Shown: positions 1-9,990, counted from the stretch's first letter. The stretch is 64,000 bases of DNA from Pseudomonas kilonensis (GCF_001269885.1 NZ_LHVH01000014.1:124001-188000); one strand, 5' to 3'. Notes: generated by a model from the letters alone, not told the origin. A program made the numbers and translations.

Positions 1-997
1 CCGATTTATGCGTCTTGCATTCCACCGCACCGGTCTCGGAGTTGCGGCGGAACAACAGGTCGGGCTGGCCGGCCAGGTCGCGGGCCTTGACCACTTTGAC
101 CAGTTGGTTGTTTTCGTCCAGCAGCTTCACTTTGGTGCCAGCGGTCACGTACAGGCCCGACTCCACGGTGTTGCGGTCGCCCAGCGGGATACCGATGCCG
201 GCGTTGGCGCCGATCAGGCAGCCTTCGCCGACCTTGATCACGATGTTGCCGCCGCCCGACAGGGTGCCCATGGTCGAGCAACCGCCGCCCAGGTCCGAAC
301 CCTTGCCGACGAATACGCCCGCCGAAACACGGCCTTCGATCATGCCCGGGCCTTCGGTGCCGGCGTTGAAGTTGACGAAACCTTCGTGCATTACGGTGGT
401 GCCTTCGCCCACGTAGGCGCCCAGGCGGACCCGCGCGGCATCGGCGATACGCACGCCGGCCGGGACCACGTAGTCGGTCATTTTCGGGAACTTGTCCACC
501 GAGAACACTTCCAGCAACTCGCCACGCAGGCGGGCTTCGAGCTGGTGCTCGGCCAGTTCGCTCAAGTCGATCGCGCCCTGGCTGGTCCAGGCCACGTTCG
601 GCAGCAGCGGGAAGATGCCGGCCAGGTTCAGGCCATGAGGCTTGACCAGGCGATGGGACAGCAGGTGCAGCTTGAGGTAAGCCTCAGGTGTGGAAGACAG
701 TTGGGCGTCTTCGGCCAGCAGCGTGGCGACCAGCGGCTTGTGGCTTTCGGCCAGGCGGGTCAGCAGCGCGGCTTGCGCGGCATCGACGCCCTTGAGGGCT
801 TCTGCCAGTTGCGAGGCCTGGGCGGTGGTGAAAGTGATGGCCTGGTTGCCTTCGCTGTAGCCAAGGATTGGCGCGATGGCTGCGACGATGTCAGCCGACG
901 GGTTGAGCAGCGGCTGTGCGTAGAACACTTCAAGCCAGGCGCCTTGACGGTTTTGAGTGCCGACACCGAAGGCCAGGCTGAACAGGGTAGTGGACAT
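1..997 (-). CDS. dapD: 2,3,4,5-tetrahydropyridine-2,6-dicarboxylate N-succinyltransferase (partial, 3' end outside window)
   Basis: Succinylates tetrahydrodipicolinate in the succinylase branch of lysine and meso-diaminopimelate synthesis in the cytoplasm. Translation from the ATG at 997 gives MSTTLFSLAFGVGTQNRQGA and about 332 residues without a stop before the window edge; the Pseudomonas-type enzyme has 344, so roughly 12 C-terminal residues are missing. The C-terminal half shows the glycine-rich left-handed beta-helix turns expected of the family (around GKGSDLGGGCSTMGTLSGGG). A GAGG Shine-Dalgarno lies 8 nt before the ATG. It is the most downstream member of the minus-strand map-glnD-dapC-arsC-like-dapD series. 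Confidence 0.96.
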   Translation of the reverse strand, partial: MSTTLFSLAFGVGTQNRQGAWLEVFYAQPLLNPSADIVAAIAPILGYSEGNQAITFTTAQASQLAEALKGVDAAQAALLTRLAESHKPLVATLLAEDAQLSSTPEAYLKLHLLSHRLVKPHGLNLAGIFPLLPNVAWTSQGAIDLSELAEHQLEARLRGELLEVFSVDKFPKMTDYVVPAGVRIADAARVRLGAYVGEGTTVMHEGFVNFNAGTEGPGMIEGRVSAGVFVGKGSDLGGGCSTMGTLSGGGNIVIKVGEGCLIGANAGIGIPLGDRNTVESGLYVTAGTKVKLLDENNQLVKVVKARDLAGQPDLLFRRNSETGAVECKTHKS

Positions 998-1029
998 GAA
1001 ATTACCTCTACAAAATGGACTGGGCAGGC

Positions 1030-1392
1030 TTACTTGATCTCTGCCGCATAAATATCTGGCTTGAAGCCAATCAGGGTTCGGTCACCGAGGTCAAGCACCG
1101 GGCGCTTGATCATCGAGGGTTGGGCGAGCATCAGTTCGATGGCTTTCGGCTGGTCGAGATCGGCTTTGCGTTCGTCGTCGAGTTTGCGAAAGGTCGTACC
1201 GGCACGGTTCAACACCACTTGCCAGCCATGCTCGTTGCACCATTGGGTCAGGTGCTCACGGTCGATGCCGGCAGTTTTGTAATCGTGAAAGTCATAGCGC
1301 ACCGCGTGCTCATCGAGCCAGGTACGCGCTTTTTTCATCGTATCGCAGGCTTTGATGCCGAAAAGCTGTAAGTGCTTGTTTTCCTTGGGCAT
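1030..1392 (-). CDS. ArsC/Spx-family thioredoxin-fold reductase (YffB-like)
   Basis: A 120-residue ArsC-family protein with the thioredoxin-like N-terminus LFGIKACDTMKKARTWLDEH; the single active-site-type cysteine is Cys16, without a second cysteine in a CXXC. The downstream RPVLDLGDRTLIGF segment is also typical of Spx/MgsR/YffB proteins. Family members are presumed glutathione- or thiol-dependent reductases, but the physiological substrate is not known and arsenate resistance should not be assumed. It lies 32 bp upstream of dapD on the same strand, an arrangement familiar in Pseudomonas, so cotranscription is likely. Confidence 0.85.
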   Translation of the reverse strand: MPKENKHLQLFGIKACDTMKKARTWLDEHAVRYDFHDYKTAGIDREHLTQWCNEHGWQVVLNRAGTTFRKLDDERKADLDQPKAIELMLAQPSMIKRPVLDLGDRTLIGFKPDIYAAEIK

Positions 1393-1497
1393 GAATGCTC
1401 CCCCAAAACGTTCCCGGTATCGTCCTGAAAATCAGCGGACGATTATGCCACGTCGTTCCTTTCAGTGCCTTGACTGTCGCGACGGATCGGACGAGGC

Positions 1498-1526
1498 GGA
1501 ACCGACAGGAAAGAGGTGACCACACA
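1498..1526 (+). promoter_or_regulatory. hrp box (HrpL-dependent promoter)
   Basis: GGAACC at 1498-1503, a 16-nt spacer, then CCACACA at 1520-1526. This matches the consensus GGAACC-N15/16-CCACNNA at every defined base. It ends 42 bp before the ATG of the effector-like gene at 1569 and points toward it, so HrpL sigma-factor control is inferred. Confidence 0.88.
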
Positions 1527-1568
1527 GCACGGGTAAACCCAGCACTTTTGCGTACAAGAGGCCCGCCC

Positions 1569-2924
1569 ATGGATTCCATCTCTCTGACACTACCCCATCC
1601 ACTGATGCATCAAACTGAAGAAACACTCCCGCCCCATTCAACGACATCGACCACCAGGACCGCCGCATCCGTCCCGATCGGCCCTGTCTCGGCTGAACAG
1701 GACCTGGCAAATCGCACTGGTGCAATCAAGGCCCAGCTCACCCGGGTATTCGAGCCGCACATAAACGGTGCCAATCGCGAGGCCTTCGAAGCATTGATCG
1801 ACGATCGTTCGCGTACCTTGGCCAATGACGGGGAAACCGCGGAAAGCGTCGATGCCGTGCTGACTAAAGGCTCGCGGCTGGATCGCGCGTCCCATGACAC
1901 TGTTGGATTCCTTCGTTCGGTTCCCTTCGGCGCGGCGTCCATCGCGCTGGACTTCGTTCCGGCGGTGACCGGCAATGGCTCGATTACCGCGCCGTTGGCG
2001 CTGTCGGCAATTGCCGGCCTGGTCAGCAGCGCCACCGACACGGTCGGCAATGGCCTGATCAAGCGCGCCACCAGCGACACCCAGTGGCTGGTGGCTGAAA
2101 ATGCCGATCTGGAGCCGGTCATGCAGGAAGCCGCCCAGGCGGTGAAGCCGAGCCTGACGACCCAGGCTATCGAAGGCAGCCTGACGTTCCAGACCTTCTC
2201 CGCGCGAAACGTGTTGCGCACGGTCATCCAACCCGTCGTGACGAAGACCGTCGATGCGCAAACGGGCAGCAAGGTGGACTCGGTGATAGCTGCCATCGGC
2301 TCTCCGCTTTCAGGCATGGCCGCTTATGACCTGCAACATTCCATCGATAAATCCAAACACCGGGTTGGCCCGGAATACTTGCTGGGGCGTCAAGACTGGC
2401 ACCAGCGTTACAAGGACCTCAAGAATTATGGCGTAGGGAGTGCAGCGATGGGCATTGCGAAGCGGGTCGGCAGCCTGCCGCTGGACGCGATGCGCGATGG
2501 CAGCAAATCGCTGCAAGCCTTGGTTACGCCGACAGGCTTGGTCAGTGGTCTCGGAGCGTTGGCCGGCGGTATTACTGCGATCGGCATGGCCCAGACCGCC
2601 GCTGTCAACGCCGCCAGGCGCGCCGGGATTTCGCCTGCGGGTGTTGCGGCGGCGGGCAAGGCGACGGTTACGGCGACGATGGCCCCGGTGCTCGCCGCCT
2701 GGGTGACCACGGCTGTGATGACCCAACCGTTGGCGGACAAGGCTTCTGCTGCGTTGGACAGGCTTTCCGCCGGTCCCGCGCATCCGGATGAGCTGGAGGG
2801 AATGTTGCCCTTGGTCGAAAGGTCGACGGCCGAACCGATCGTGGAAGACAGCGACAACGAGGGTGACAGCGTCGATTTTGTCTCGGCCCGCTCGACGCTC
2901 AGTGCTGCTGAGCGAGCTGTTTAG
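1569..2924 (+). CDS. HopAA1/RopAA-family type III secretion effector candidate
   Basis: A 451-residue protein from the ATG at 1569; a longer in-frame ORF reaches back to 1395, but it would run through the hrp box. The first 50 residues contain about 28% Ser+Thr and an aliphatic residue at position 4, as in type III export signals, although Asp2 departs from the usual lack of acids. From memory of HopAA1-1 of P. syringae, several blocks align: EALIDDRSRTLANDGET, FSARNVLRTVIQPVV, and KRVGSLPLDAMRDGSKSLQ. HopAA1 carries a GALRA motif likened to the arginine finger of ExoS/YopE GAP domains; here the equivalent is GFLRS (Arg116). The C-terminal third is Ala/Gly-rich and hydrophobic. No chaperone or secretion gene lies nearby. 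Family call is by remembered similarity; function in the host is not known. Confidence 0.8.
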   Translation: MDSISLTLPHPLMHQTEETLPPHSTTSTTRTAASVPIGPVSAEQDLANRTGAIKAQLTRVFEPHINGANREAFEALIDDRSRTLANDGETAESVDAVLTKGSRLDRASHDTVGFLRSVPFGAASIALDFVPAVTGNGSITAPLALSAIAGLVSSATDTVGNGLIKRATSDTQWLVAENADLEPVMQEAAQAVKPSLTTQAIEGSLTFQTFSARNVLRTVIQPVVTKTVDAQTGSKVDSVIAAIGSPLSGMAAYDLQHSIDKSKHRVGPEYLLGRQDWHQRYKDLKNYGVGSAAMGIAKRVGSLPLDAMRDGSKSLQALVTPTGLVSGLGALAGGITAIGMAQTAAVNAARRAGISPAGVAAAGKATVTATMAPVLAAWVTTAVMTQPLADKASAALDRLSAGPAHPDELEGMLPLVERSTAEPIVEDSDNEGDSVDFVSARSTLSAAERAV

Positions 2925-3427
2925 CGTCGGCTAGTCGCCGGTCGCTCCTGCCGCATGGAGGTTAGGAGCGGCCAGGGGGCGGCTTCAATCGACACGCAAC
3001 TGAGCGTGCTTGGCCCCGTCTGCGTGGCTGGGTCAACCCGAAGAGGGACCCAGACTCCTGCCAGCGTTCACTGGTGACGGGGCGATCATGGTTGCCGGTA
3101 ATAACGAATTCAAGCCAGCTTGATTCTTGAAACAGGGCTACATGAGATCTGTTGAGCTTCTAAACCAATAAAATCAATGGGTTGTTCTATGGAGGCCGGT
3201 TTTATTTCTTTTTTTGTCTGAGCAAGCGATCGTGGTCTGTCAGACGCGCCGAAGTTTCCGACAAGTTTTTAAGGTTGTCCGTCGGAAGCGAGGGCCCTAG
3301 CCTCTGGGTGTCGCTGCCAATTCAGCGGCCGGACGTGAGAATCCGAATAAAAAACCTCTAGGAGCAAGGGCTTCTGCGCTATCCGGGCGCGGGGCTTTAC
3401 ATACTTCAGCTCTAGGGAGCAATTTTG
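2925..3427. other. Intergenic region without a recognisable gene
   Basis: Between the effector candidate and the DUF3077-like gene. An inverted repeat (2940-2949 with 2964-2973, GGTCGCTCCT/AGGAGCGGCC) could form a hairpin just after the effector gene, but no T-run follows. The only open frames are short antisense ones without ribosome-binding sites. Base composition drops in A/T-rich patches around 3170-3220. Confidence 0.6.
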
Positions 3428-3790
3428 GTGGACAAGAAAGAGACTCAAAACGCACCAAAGCCCGCATCCACTTTCCCCTACGGCGATTACGCACCCGAAA
3501 AGCTGCAAGAGGCCGCTGACCGTGTGCTGGATCATTACCTCAAACCTGACGACAGCAAGTCAGAACCCAAGCCCTCAGTACAGTTATTCACCGTGGCTGA
3601 CGGTATCGACACCGAAGTGTTGCTGGCCAACCTCAGTGAAACCCTGGCTTCGGCCAATGCGATGCTCAATGACCTTGCCTTCGATCAGGACGGCTCGCGA
3701 CGACATGTCGCATTGGGAGTCGCCCAGATGATTGAGTTGGGGATGTTGTTGGCGAACAAGTGCCTGGATCGGGTAGAGCTTCGGACTTGA
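3428..3790 (+). CDS. DUF3077/DUF6124-like small protein, paralogue 1
   Basis: A 120-residue protein of unknown function. GTG at 3428 is preferred over TTG at 3425 because GGAG (3417-3420) then sits 7 nt upstream. The C-terminal half LLANLSETLASANAMLNDLAF, followed by a GSRRHVALGVAQMIELG-type helix, is nearly identical to the protein encoded at 49100-49459, while the N-terminal halves differ. Such small helical proteins are abundant as multigene families in Pseudomonas; I believe they fall under DUF3077/DUF6124. No signal peptide or membrane segment is seen. Confidence 0.75.
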   Translation: MDKKETQNAPKPASTFPYGDYAPEKLQEAADRVLDHYLKPDDSKSEPKPSVQLFTVADGIDTEVLLANLSETLASANAMLNDLAFDQDGSRRHVALGVAQMIELGMLLANKCLDRVELRT

Positions 3791-3805
3791 TGTAATAAGT
3801 GCCGG

Positions 3806-3976
3806 CCTCATCGCGAGCAAGCTTTGCTCCCACAGGATCTGGTATCGATCACAGGTTGTGTGAGCCACACAAATCCACTGTGGGAGCAAAGCTTGCTCGC
3901 GATAAATCGAAGGCAAATACAAAAATAACTGTGAAGCACTGAACCTGTGGCGAGGGGATAAATCCCCTCGCCACAA
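3806..3976. repeat. REP/REPIN cluster between the DUF3077-like gene and dapC
   Basis: Two inverted REP units, ATCGCGAGCAAGCTTTGCTC (3810-3829) and its mirror GAGCAAAGCTTGCTCGCGAT (3884-3903), are followed by a second type, GGCGAGGGGATAAATCCCCT (3950-3969), itself a hairpin. The converging-pair arrangement is that of Pseudomonas REPINs. It fills the gap between two converging genes. Confidence 0.85.
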
Positions 3977-3993
3977 CAGCCCCGATACAGCCA

Positions 3994-5193
3994 TCAACCC
4001 CGACGCTGGATGAACGCGCGGATTCGCTCCGCCGCTTCCACGCATTCAGCCAATGGCGCAACCAGGGCCATGCGCACGCGCCCGGCGCCTGGGTTGACGC
4101 CGTCCACGTCGCGGGACAGGTAGGAGCCCGGTACGACCGTCACGTGCTCCTGTTCGAACAGGTCCCGGCAGAACGCCGCATCATCGCCCGCTACGTTCGG
4201 CCACAGGTAGAAGCTGCCATCGGGACGCTGTACGTCCAGCACCGGGCTGAGGATCTCCAGCACGGCGTCGAATTTCTCGCGGTACAGCGCGCGGTTGGCG
4301 CGTACGTGCACTTCGTCGTTCCACGCCGCAATGCTCGCCAGTTGGGTCTGAACCGGCATCGCGCAGCCGTGGTAGGTGCGGTACAGCAGGAAACCCTTGA
4401 GGATCTCCGCGTCGCCAGCCACGAAACCGGAACGCAGGCCGGGCAGGTTGGAGCGTTTGGACAGGCTGTGGAACACCACGCAGCGCTTGAAATCCTTGCG
4501 ACCGAGTTCGACACAGGCGCTGAGCAGCCCCGGCGGCGGGGTTTGTTCGTCGAAGTACAGTTCGCTGTAGCACTCGTCCGCAGCGATGACGAAGTCATGT
4601 TCGTCAGCCAGGGCGATGAGTTTCTTCAGCACATCCACCGGGATCAGCGCACCGGTCGGGTTGCCAGGGGAGCACAGGAACAGGATCTGGCAGCGTTTCC
4701 AGATGTCCGGCGATACGGCATCGAAATCCGGATTGAAGCCGTTCGCGTCCAGGCACGGCAGGTAGTGCGGCTTGGCCCCGGCCAGGAACGCGGCGCCTTC
4801 GTAGATCTGGTAGAACGGGTTCGGGCTGACCACCAGGGCGTCGTCGCCACGGTTGACCACGGTCTGGGTGAAGGCGAACAGGGCTTCACGGGTGCCATTG
4901 ACCGGCAGCACATGGCGCGCCGGGTCCAGCCAGCCGTTTGGCACGTTGAAGCGGCGCTCGCACCAACCGGTGATGGCCTCACGCAACTCCGGGATGCCGA
5001 GGGTGGTCGGGTACACCGCCATCTTCTCCAGATTGCTGGCCAGGGCTTCAGCCACGAAGCTGGGCGAGCGATGCTTGGGTTCGCCGATGGACAGGGCGAT
5101 CGGGCGTTTGTCCGGGTTGGGCGTGACGCTGCCAAGCAAGGCGCGGAGCTTTTCGAACGGGTAGGGCTGGAGCTGGTTCAGAGCGTTGTTCAT
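3994..5193 (-). CDS. dapC: Succinyldiaminopimelate transaminase
   Basis: PLP-dependent class I/II aminotransferase of 399 residues that converts N-succinyl-2-amino-6-ketopimelate to N-succinyl-LL-diaminopimelate, two steps from DapD's reaction. Visible family marks are SPGNPTG (175-181), the cofactor-binding Asp206 in AADECYS, and SLSKRSNLPG with Lys246 as the Schiff-base lysine. It sits downstream of glnD, separated by a REPIN, and is split from its usual partners dapD and the arsC-like gene by the accessory insert at 1498-3790. A related role as N-acetylornithine-type aminotransferase is less likely given this context. Confidence 0.93.
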   Translation of the reverse strand: MNNALNQLQPYPFEKLRALLGSVTPNPDKRPIALSIGEPKHRSPSFVAEALASNLEKMAVYPTTLGIPELREAITGWCERRFNVPNGWLDPARHVLPVNGTREALFAFTQTVVNRGDDALVVSPNPFYQIYEGAAFLAGAKPHYLPCLDANGFNPDFDAVSPDIWKRCQILFLCSPGNPTGALIPVDVLKKLIALADEHDFVIAADECYSELYFDEQTPPPGLLSACVELGRKDFKRCVVFHSLSKRSNLPGLRSGFVAGDAEILKGFLLYRTYHGCAMPVQTQLASIAAWNDEVHVRANRALYREKFDAVLEILSPVLDVQRPDGSFYLWPNVAGDDAAFCRDLFEQEHVTVVPGSYLSRDVDGVNPGAGRVRMALVAPLAECVEAAERIRAFIQRRG

Positions 5194-5208
5194 CGAGGGC
5201 CTCTTTCA

Positions 5209-5302
5209 ATGTGGGAGCGAGCCTGCTCGCGATAGCGGTGTGTCAGGAAACATCAATGCTGGATGTTCCGCCGCCATCGCGAGCAGGCTCGCTCCCACAG
5301 GG
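5209..5302. repeat. REPIN between glnD and dapC
   Basis: GTGGGAGCGAGCCTGCTCGC (5211-5230) and its inverted copy GCGAGCAGGCTCGCTCCCAC (5279-5298) flank a spacer. The two units can fold into one long hairpin. It lies between the stop of glnD and the start of dapC, so it may process or insulate the transcript. Confidence 0.88.
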
Positions 5303-5315
5303 GAAATTTGTTCGT

Positions 5316-8018
5316 TTAGATGCTGATACGTGTCATGTGAGCATCGGGTTCCTGGTTGACGCTCAAATGCTGCACGATCGCTTCCTGCAGGCGGCTGCAC
5401 AGCTGCGGATCGGACAGCGGATGGTTATGCGCGTCGGTGATGAAGAAGACGTCTTCCACCCGTTCGCCGAGGGTGGCGATCTTGGCGTTTTGCAGCGACA
5501 GGTCGAACTCCAGGAAAATATGGCCGATCCGCGCCAGCAGGCCCGGGCGGTCCGGGGCGCTGAGCTCCAGCACGGTGACCTGGCGCTGGGCGTCGTTGTG
5601 GATCGTCACCTGGGGCGCGAAGGCGAAATGCTTGAGCTGGCGCGGCACCCGGCGCTGGATGATGGTCGGGTAGTCCGCCGGGTTGCGCAGGGCTTCGGTC
5701 AGGCCGTCGCGAATCTTCTTGACCCGCGCCGGGTTGTCGCCAATCGAGTCGCCGTCGGTGTCGAGCACGATGTAGGTGTCGAGGGTGAACTGGCTGCTCG
5801 AGGTGATGACCCGGGCGTCATGGATGTTGAGGTTGAGCTGGTCCATCGCCGCCACGGTCACGGCGAAGAAGTCGTGCTGGTCCGGGGCGTAGATGAAGAT
5901 CTGCGTGCCGCCCTCGAACTCGCGCTGGGTGGTTTCCTTGATCAGCACCAGCGGCCCGGCATCGGCCGGTTGCTGGAGGATCGCGTCGCTGTGCCAGGCC
6001 ACGTCGCCGGCGGTGTGGCGCAGGAAATAGTCATCGCCCAATTGCGACCAGAGCTGCTCGACATCGTCCGGATCGGTGCCGCCGCGTACCAGGATGTCCA
6101 GGGCGGCGCTTTGGGTTTGACGGATTTGTTCTTCGCGGTCCACCGGGTTTTCCAGGCCACGGCGCAAGGCCCGCTTGGTCTCGGTGTAGAGCTGGCGCAG
6201 CAGGCTGGCGCGCCAGGAATTCCACAGGCTCGGGTTGGTGGCGTTGATGTCGGCCACGGTCAGCACGTAGAGGTAATCCAGGCGTGTTTCATCGCCGACG
6301 ATCTGGGCGAAGTCGTGGATCACCTGCGGGTCGGACAAGTCCTTGCGCTGGGCGGTGGTCGACATCATCAGGTGGTTCTGCACCAGCCAGACGATCAGCC
6401 GGCTGTCCCACAGGGGCAGTTGATGGCGCTGGCAGAACGCCTCGGCATCCACCGCGCCAATCTCGGAATGATCGCCCTGGCGGCCCTTGCCGATATCGTG
6501 ATACAGCCCTGCCATGTAGATCAGTTCGGGCTTGGGCAACTTGGCCATGAGCTTGCTGGCCAGCGGGAATTTCTCCGACACCTGGGTGTACTGCAGCTTA
6601 CGCAGGTGCTTGATCAGGTTCAGGGTGTGGGCATCGACCGTATAGATATGGAACAGGTCGTGTTGCATTTGCCCGACGATGAAACCGAACTCCGGCAGAT
6701 AGCGCCCGAGGATCCCGTAGCGATTCATGCGCCGCAGGTTGCGGTGCACGCCGATCCGGCATTTGAACAGCTCGATGAACAGGCTGGTGTTGCGGATGTC
6801 GTTACGGAAATCTTCATCGATCAGGTGACGGTTTTCCCGCAGCAGGCGAATGGTGTCGGCGCGCACCCCCTTGATTTCCGGCTGCTGGGCCATGAGCACG
6901 AATATTTCGAGCATGGCGAAGGGCGTGCGGCGGAACACATAGTCGTGACGCGCTTCGATGTAGCCGTCGTGCAGTTGGAAACGTGAGTTGATCGGCTGCG
7001 GCGGTTCTTCGTCCTCGGGGGCGAGGATGACTTCCTCGAAGTGCTGGATGATCAGTTCGCTGAGCTGGGCAATGCTCATCACCACGCGGTAGTACTGCTG
7101 CATGAAATTTTCGATGGATTGCTTGGCATCCTGCCCTTCGAAACCCAACAGGCTGGCGATGGAGCGCTGGTGGTCGAACAGCAGGCGGTCCTCGGAGCGC
7201 CCGGCGAGCATGTGCAGGGCGTAGCGGACCTTCCACAGAAATTCCTGGGAGGAGGCCAGCAAGGCGTTTTCGCTTTCCACCAGGAAACCTTCACCGGCCA
7301 GGGCGCGCAGGTTCAGCGTCCCGTACTGGCGGCGGGCGACCCAGAGGATGGTCTGGATGTCCCGCAGCCCGCCGGGCGAGCCCTTGACGTTGGGCTCCAG
7401 GTTGTATTCGGTGTCGTTGTACTTGTGGTGGCGAGCCTTCTGCTCGGCGTGCTTGGCCAGGAAAAAGTCCTTGCTGGGCCACATGTGCGCCGTGCTGGTG
7501 ACGTCGAGCATGCGCTGGCGCAGGTGCTCGGGGCCGGCGACGGTGCGGCTTTCCATCAGGTTGGTGATCACCGTCAGGTCGGCGCGGGCCTCGTCGGCGC
7601 ATTCCTGCACCGAGCGCACGCTCTGGCCGACCTCCAGGCCGATGTCCCACAGCAGCGTCAGGAACCGCTCGATGGAGTCACGGAAAACTTCATGATCGGC
7701 GCTGTCCAGCAGGATCAGCAAGTCGATGTCGGAGTAGGGATGCAGCTCGCCACGTCCATAGCCGCCCACCGCCACCAGGGCGATGTCGGCGTCTTCGCTC
7801 CAGTCGAACTGCTCCCAGGCCTTTTGCAGGATGTTATCGACGAACCAGGCGCGGTCCTCGATCAGCCGACGAATGTCCCGGCCATTGCGAAAGCGCTGGT
7901 CGAGCACTTCGTGGGCCTGGCGGATCGCCTTCTTGAACGCCGAGATGGGGCTTGCCTTCAGGGCCAGTTCAGCCTGGAACTGGCCGCGGTCGAAGAGTTC
8001 GGGATCCACCTGCGGCAT
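5316..8018 (-). CDS. glnD: Bifunctional PII uridylyltransferase / uridylyl-removing enzyme
   Basis: A 900-residue sensor of glutamine that uridylylates PII (GlnB/GlnK) under nitrogen limitation and removes UMP when glutamine is high. N-terminal nucleotidyltransferase motif [19 protein letters not shown] spans residues 85-103, with catalytic Asp97 and Asp99. The central HD domain has [13 protein letters not shown] with His507-Asp508. Two C-terminal ACT domains occupy roughly residues 705-790 and 820-895 (second one begins [18 protein letters not shown]) and bind glutamine. Length matches the family. It follows map by 44 bp on the same strand, the usual Pseudomonas order. Confidence 0.97.
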   Translation of the reverse strand: MPQVDPELFDRGQFQAELALKASPISAFKKAIRQAHEVLDQRFRNGRDIRRLIEDRAWFVDNILQKAWEQFDWSEDADIALVAVGGYGRGELHPYSDIDLLILLDSADHEVFRDSIERFLTLLWDIGLEVGQSVRSVQECADEARADLTVITNLMESRTVAGPEHLRQRMLDVTSTAHMWPSKDFFLAKHAEQKARHHKYNDTEYNLEPNVKGSPGGLRDIQTILWVARRQYGTLNLRALAGEGFLVESENALLASSQEFLWKVRYALHMLAGRSEDRLLFDHQRSIASLLGFEGQDAKQSIENFMQQYYRVVMSIAQLSELIIQHFEEVILAPEDEEPPQPINSRFQLHDGYIEARHDYVFRRTPFAMLEIFVLMAQQPEIKGVRADTIRLLRENRHLIDEDFRNDIRNTSLFIELFKCRIGVHRNLRRMNRYGILGRYLPEFGFIVGQMQHDLFHIYTVDAHTLNLIKHLRKLQYTQVSEKFPLASKLMAKLPKPELIYMAGLYHDIGKGRQGDHSEIGAVDAEAFCQRHQLPLWDSRLIVWLVQNHLMMSTTAQRKDLSDPQVIHDFAQIVGDETRLDYLYVLTVADINATNPSLWNSWRASLLRQLYTETKRALRRGLENPVDREEQIRQTQSAALDILVRGGTDPDDVEQLWSQLGDDYFLRHTAGDVAWHSDAILQQPADAGPLVLIKETTQREFEGGTQIFIYAPDQHDFFAVTVAAMDQLNLNIHDARVITSSSQFTLDTYIVLDTDGDSIGDNPARVKKIRDGLTEALRNPADYPTIIQRRVPRQLKHFAFAPQVTIHNDAQRQVTVLELSAPDRPGLLARIGHIFLEFDLSLQNAKIATLGERVEDVFFITDAHNHPLSDPQLCSRLQEAIVQHLSVNQEPDAHMTRISI

Positions 8019-8062
8019 TGAATGACTTTCCTTTCTATCTATATCTATAGGCTGGGTTCGGA

Positions 8063-8845
8063 TCAGGCGGAAACGCGAGGGATGGTGTCATCGCTGCGCA
8101 GGGTGAAGATCTCGTAGCCGGTCTCGGTGACCAGCAAGGTGTGTTCCCACTGGGCCGACAGCTTGCGATCCTTGGTGATGGCCGTCCAGCCGTCGCCCAG
8201 CACCTTGGTGTCGGCGCGGCCCTGGTTGATCATCGGCTCGATGGTGAAGGTCATGCCGGCCTGCAGTTCCATGCCGGTGCCGGCACGGCCGTAGTGCAGG
8301 ATCTGCGGTTCTTCGTGGAACACCTTGCCGATGCCGTGGCCGCAGAACTCGCGTACCACCGAGAAGCCGTTCTTCTGCGCGTGCTTCTGGATCACTTCGC
8401 CGATGTCACCCAGGCGGCAGCCCGGTTTCACCAGTTCGATGGCCATGTACATGCATTCCTGGGTGACCTTGGACAGGCGCTCGGCCCACTCCGGCACGTT
8501 GCCGACATGGAACATGCGGCTGGTGTCGCCGTGAAAGCCGTCCTTGATGACGGTAACGTCGATGTTCACGGTGTCGCCATCCTTCAACGGTTTTTCGTTG
8601 GGGATGCCGTGGCAGACCACGTGGTTGATCGAGGTGCAGATCGACTTCGGGAAGCCTTTGTAGTTGAGCGGGGCCGGGATGGCTTTCTGCTCGTTGACGA
8701 TGTAGTCGTGGCAGATGCGGTCCAGCTCTTCGGTGGTCACACCAGGCTTGACGTAGTCGGCGATCATCTCCAGCACATCGGCGGCGAGTTTGCCGGCGAC
8801 ACGCATTTTGGCGATGTCCTCGGGAGTCTTGAGGGTAACGGTCAT
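8063..8845 (-). CDS. map: Methionine aminopeptidase, type I
   Basis: Removes the initiator methionine from nascent proteins with small second residues. The 260-residue protein keeps all five metal ligands, Asp96, Asp107, His170, Glu203 and Glu234, and the catalytic His79 (numbered one lower than the E. coli residues I recall). It is divergent from rpsB, sharing the 8846-9220 intergenic region, a conserved arrangement in gammaproteobacteria. Confidence 0.97.
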   Translation of the reverse strand: MTVTLKTPEDIAKMRVAGKLAADVLEMIADYVKPGVTTEELDRICHDYIVNEQKAIPAPLNYKGFPKSICTSINHVVCHGIPNEKPLKDGDTVNIDVTVIKDGFHGDTSRMFHVGNVPEWAERLSKVTQECMYMAIELVKPGCRLGDIGEVIQKHAQKNGFSVVREFCGHGIGKVFHEEPQILHYGRAGTGMELQAGMTFTIEPMINQGRADTKVLGDGWTAITKDRKLSAQWEHTLLVTETGYEIFTLRSDDTIPRVSA

Positions 8846-9220
8846 ACAGGCTCTCTCTGCGCCCGACGGCGCTGTTCAAAACGAAATGGGCGGCGGATGA
8901 TGCTTCACGTGGCCCTGAAAGAGGCGATTCTAACAGACGATCAGCGCAAATCCGCGTCCACATGCATCGCTTCTCTCTATAAGGGTGTGCATCCACTGCC
9001 CATGAAAGGGCTGTGGGAGGGGCTCCTCACCAGGATTTCAGAATCCGTGTTCCGTTTTCGCCCTTGCTGTGGTATAAAATGCGCCGCTTTCCGGGGATGA
9101 CCCCGCAAGCTTAAATCCACACACGTGTCGACACGATGACCTGGGTGCCTTTGGCTTTTATAGCCGCTGGTTGGTCATTGGGATACGTGGAGGCCAAACC
9201 CGACTTATCAAGGAACTATC
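8846..9220. other. map/rpsB divergent intergenic region with the rpsB leader
   Basis: The region holds the rpsB promoter (9070-9080) and about 130 nt of transcribed leader. The leader includes a GC-rich hairpin (9091-9105, GGGGATGACCCC) and the stretch 9130-9190, ending in GGTTGGTCATTGGGATACGTGG. Gammaproteobacterial rpsB leaders are known to carry a conserved RNA element through which S2 represses rpsB-tsf; that this leader does so is inferred from position. Confidence 0.6.
9070..9080 (+). promoter_or_regulatory. Extended -10 promoter element of rpsB
   Basis: TGG followed by TATAAAAT: an extended -10 (TGN-TATAAA) with a poor -35 (TTCCGT at about 9050). It lies about 140 bp before the rpsB start codon and is the best promoter match in the divergent gap. 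Strong transcription is expected for a ribosomal protein gene. Confidence 0.7.
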
Positions 9221-9958
9221 ATGTCCCAAGTCAACATGCGCGATATGCTGAAGGCCGGTGTGCACTTCGGTCACCAGACCCGTTACTGGAACCCGAAAAT
9301 GGGTAAGTACATTTTCGGCGCGCGTAACAAGATCCACATCATCAACCTTGAAAAAACCCTGCCGATGTTCAACGAAGCACTGACCTTCGTAGAGCGCCTG
9401 GCCCAGGGCAAAAACAAGATTCTGTTCGTCGGCACCAAGCGTTCCGCTGGCAAGATCGTTGCTGAAGAAGCAGCACGTTGCGGTTCGCCGTACGTCGATC
9501 ACCGCTGGTTGGGCGGCATGCTGACCAACTTCAAGACCATTCGCGCTTCCATCAAGCGTCTGCGTGACCTTGAAGTCCAGTCCGAAGACGGTACTTTCGC
9601 CAAGCTGACCAAGAAAGAAGCGCTGATGCGCACTCGCGATCTTGAGAAGCTGGACCGCTCCCTGGGCGGTATCAAGGACATGGGCGGTCTGCCTGACGCA
9701 CTGTTCGTGATCGACGTTGATCACGAGCGCATCGCGATCACCGAAGCCAACAAGCTGGGTATCCCGGTCATCGGCGTTGTCGACACCAACAGCAGCCCGG
9801 AAGGCGTTGACTACATCATCCCAGGCAACGATGACGCCATCCGCGCCATCCAGCTGTACATGGGTTCGATGGCTGACGCTGTTATCCGTGGTCGCAACAA
9901 CGTGAATGGCGGCACCGAAGTCTTCGCTGAAGAAGCTCCGGCAGCAGCCGCTGAGTAA
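9221..9958 (+). CDS. rpsB: 30S ribosomal protein S2
   Basis: A 245-residue S2 protein starting [20 protein letters not shown], with the family signature [16 protein letters not shown] near the N-terminus and the conserved [20 protein letters not shown] region near residues 187-207. It binds the 30S subunit late in assembly and is needed for S1 docking. AAGGA lies 8 nt upstream of the ATG. A terminator-like hairpin follows before tsf. Confidence 0.99.
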   Translation: MSQVNMRDMLKAGVHFGHQTRYWNPKMGKYIFGARNKIHIINLEKTLPMFNEALTFVERLAQGKNKILFVGTKRSAGKIVAEEAARCGSPYVDHRWLGGMLTNFKTIRASIKRLRDLEVQSEDGTFAKLTKKEALMRTRDLEKLDRSLGGIKDMGGLPDALFVIDVDHERIAITEANKLGIPVIGVVDTNSSPEGVDYIIPGNDDAIRAIQLYMGSMADAVIRGRNNVNGGTEVFAEEAPAAAAE

Positions 9959-9990
9959 TTGACGCCCTGGCGTTGACTCAGTAAGCAAAA

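Noticed and set aside
1030..1392. Arsenate reductase
   Set aside because: Belongs to the ArsC fold family but is of the Spx/YffB type beside dapD, without ars genes; arsenate resistance is not supported.
1395..1568. 58-codon N-terminal extension of the effector candidate
   Set aside because: It overlaps the hrp box, so it would lie upstream of or at the transcription start.
5211..6986. 591-codon plus-strand open frame over glnD
   Set aside because: It starts within a REPIN and runs antisense through glnD; no recognisable domain.
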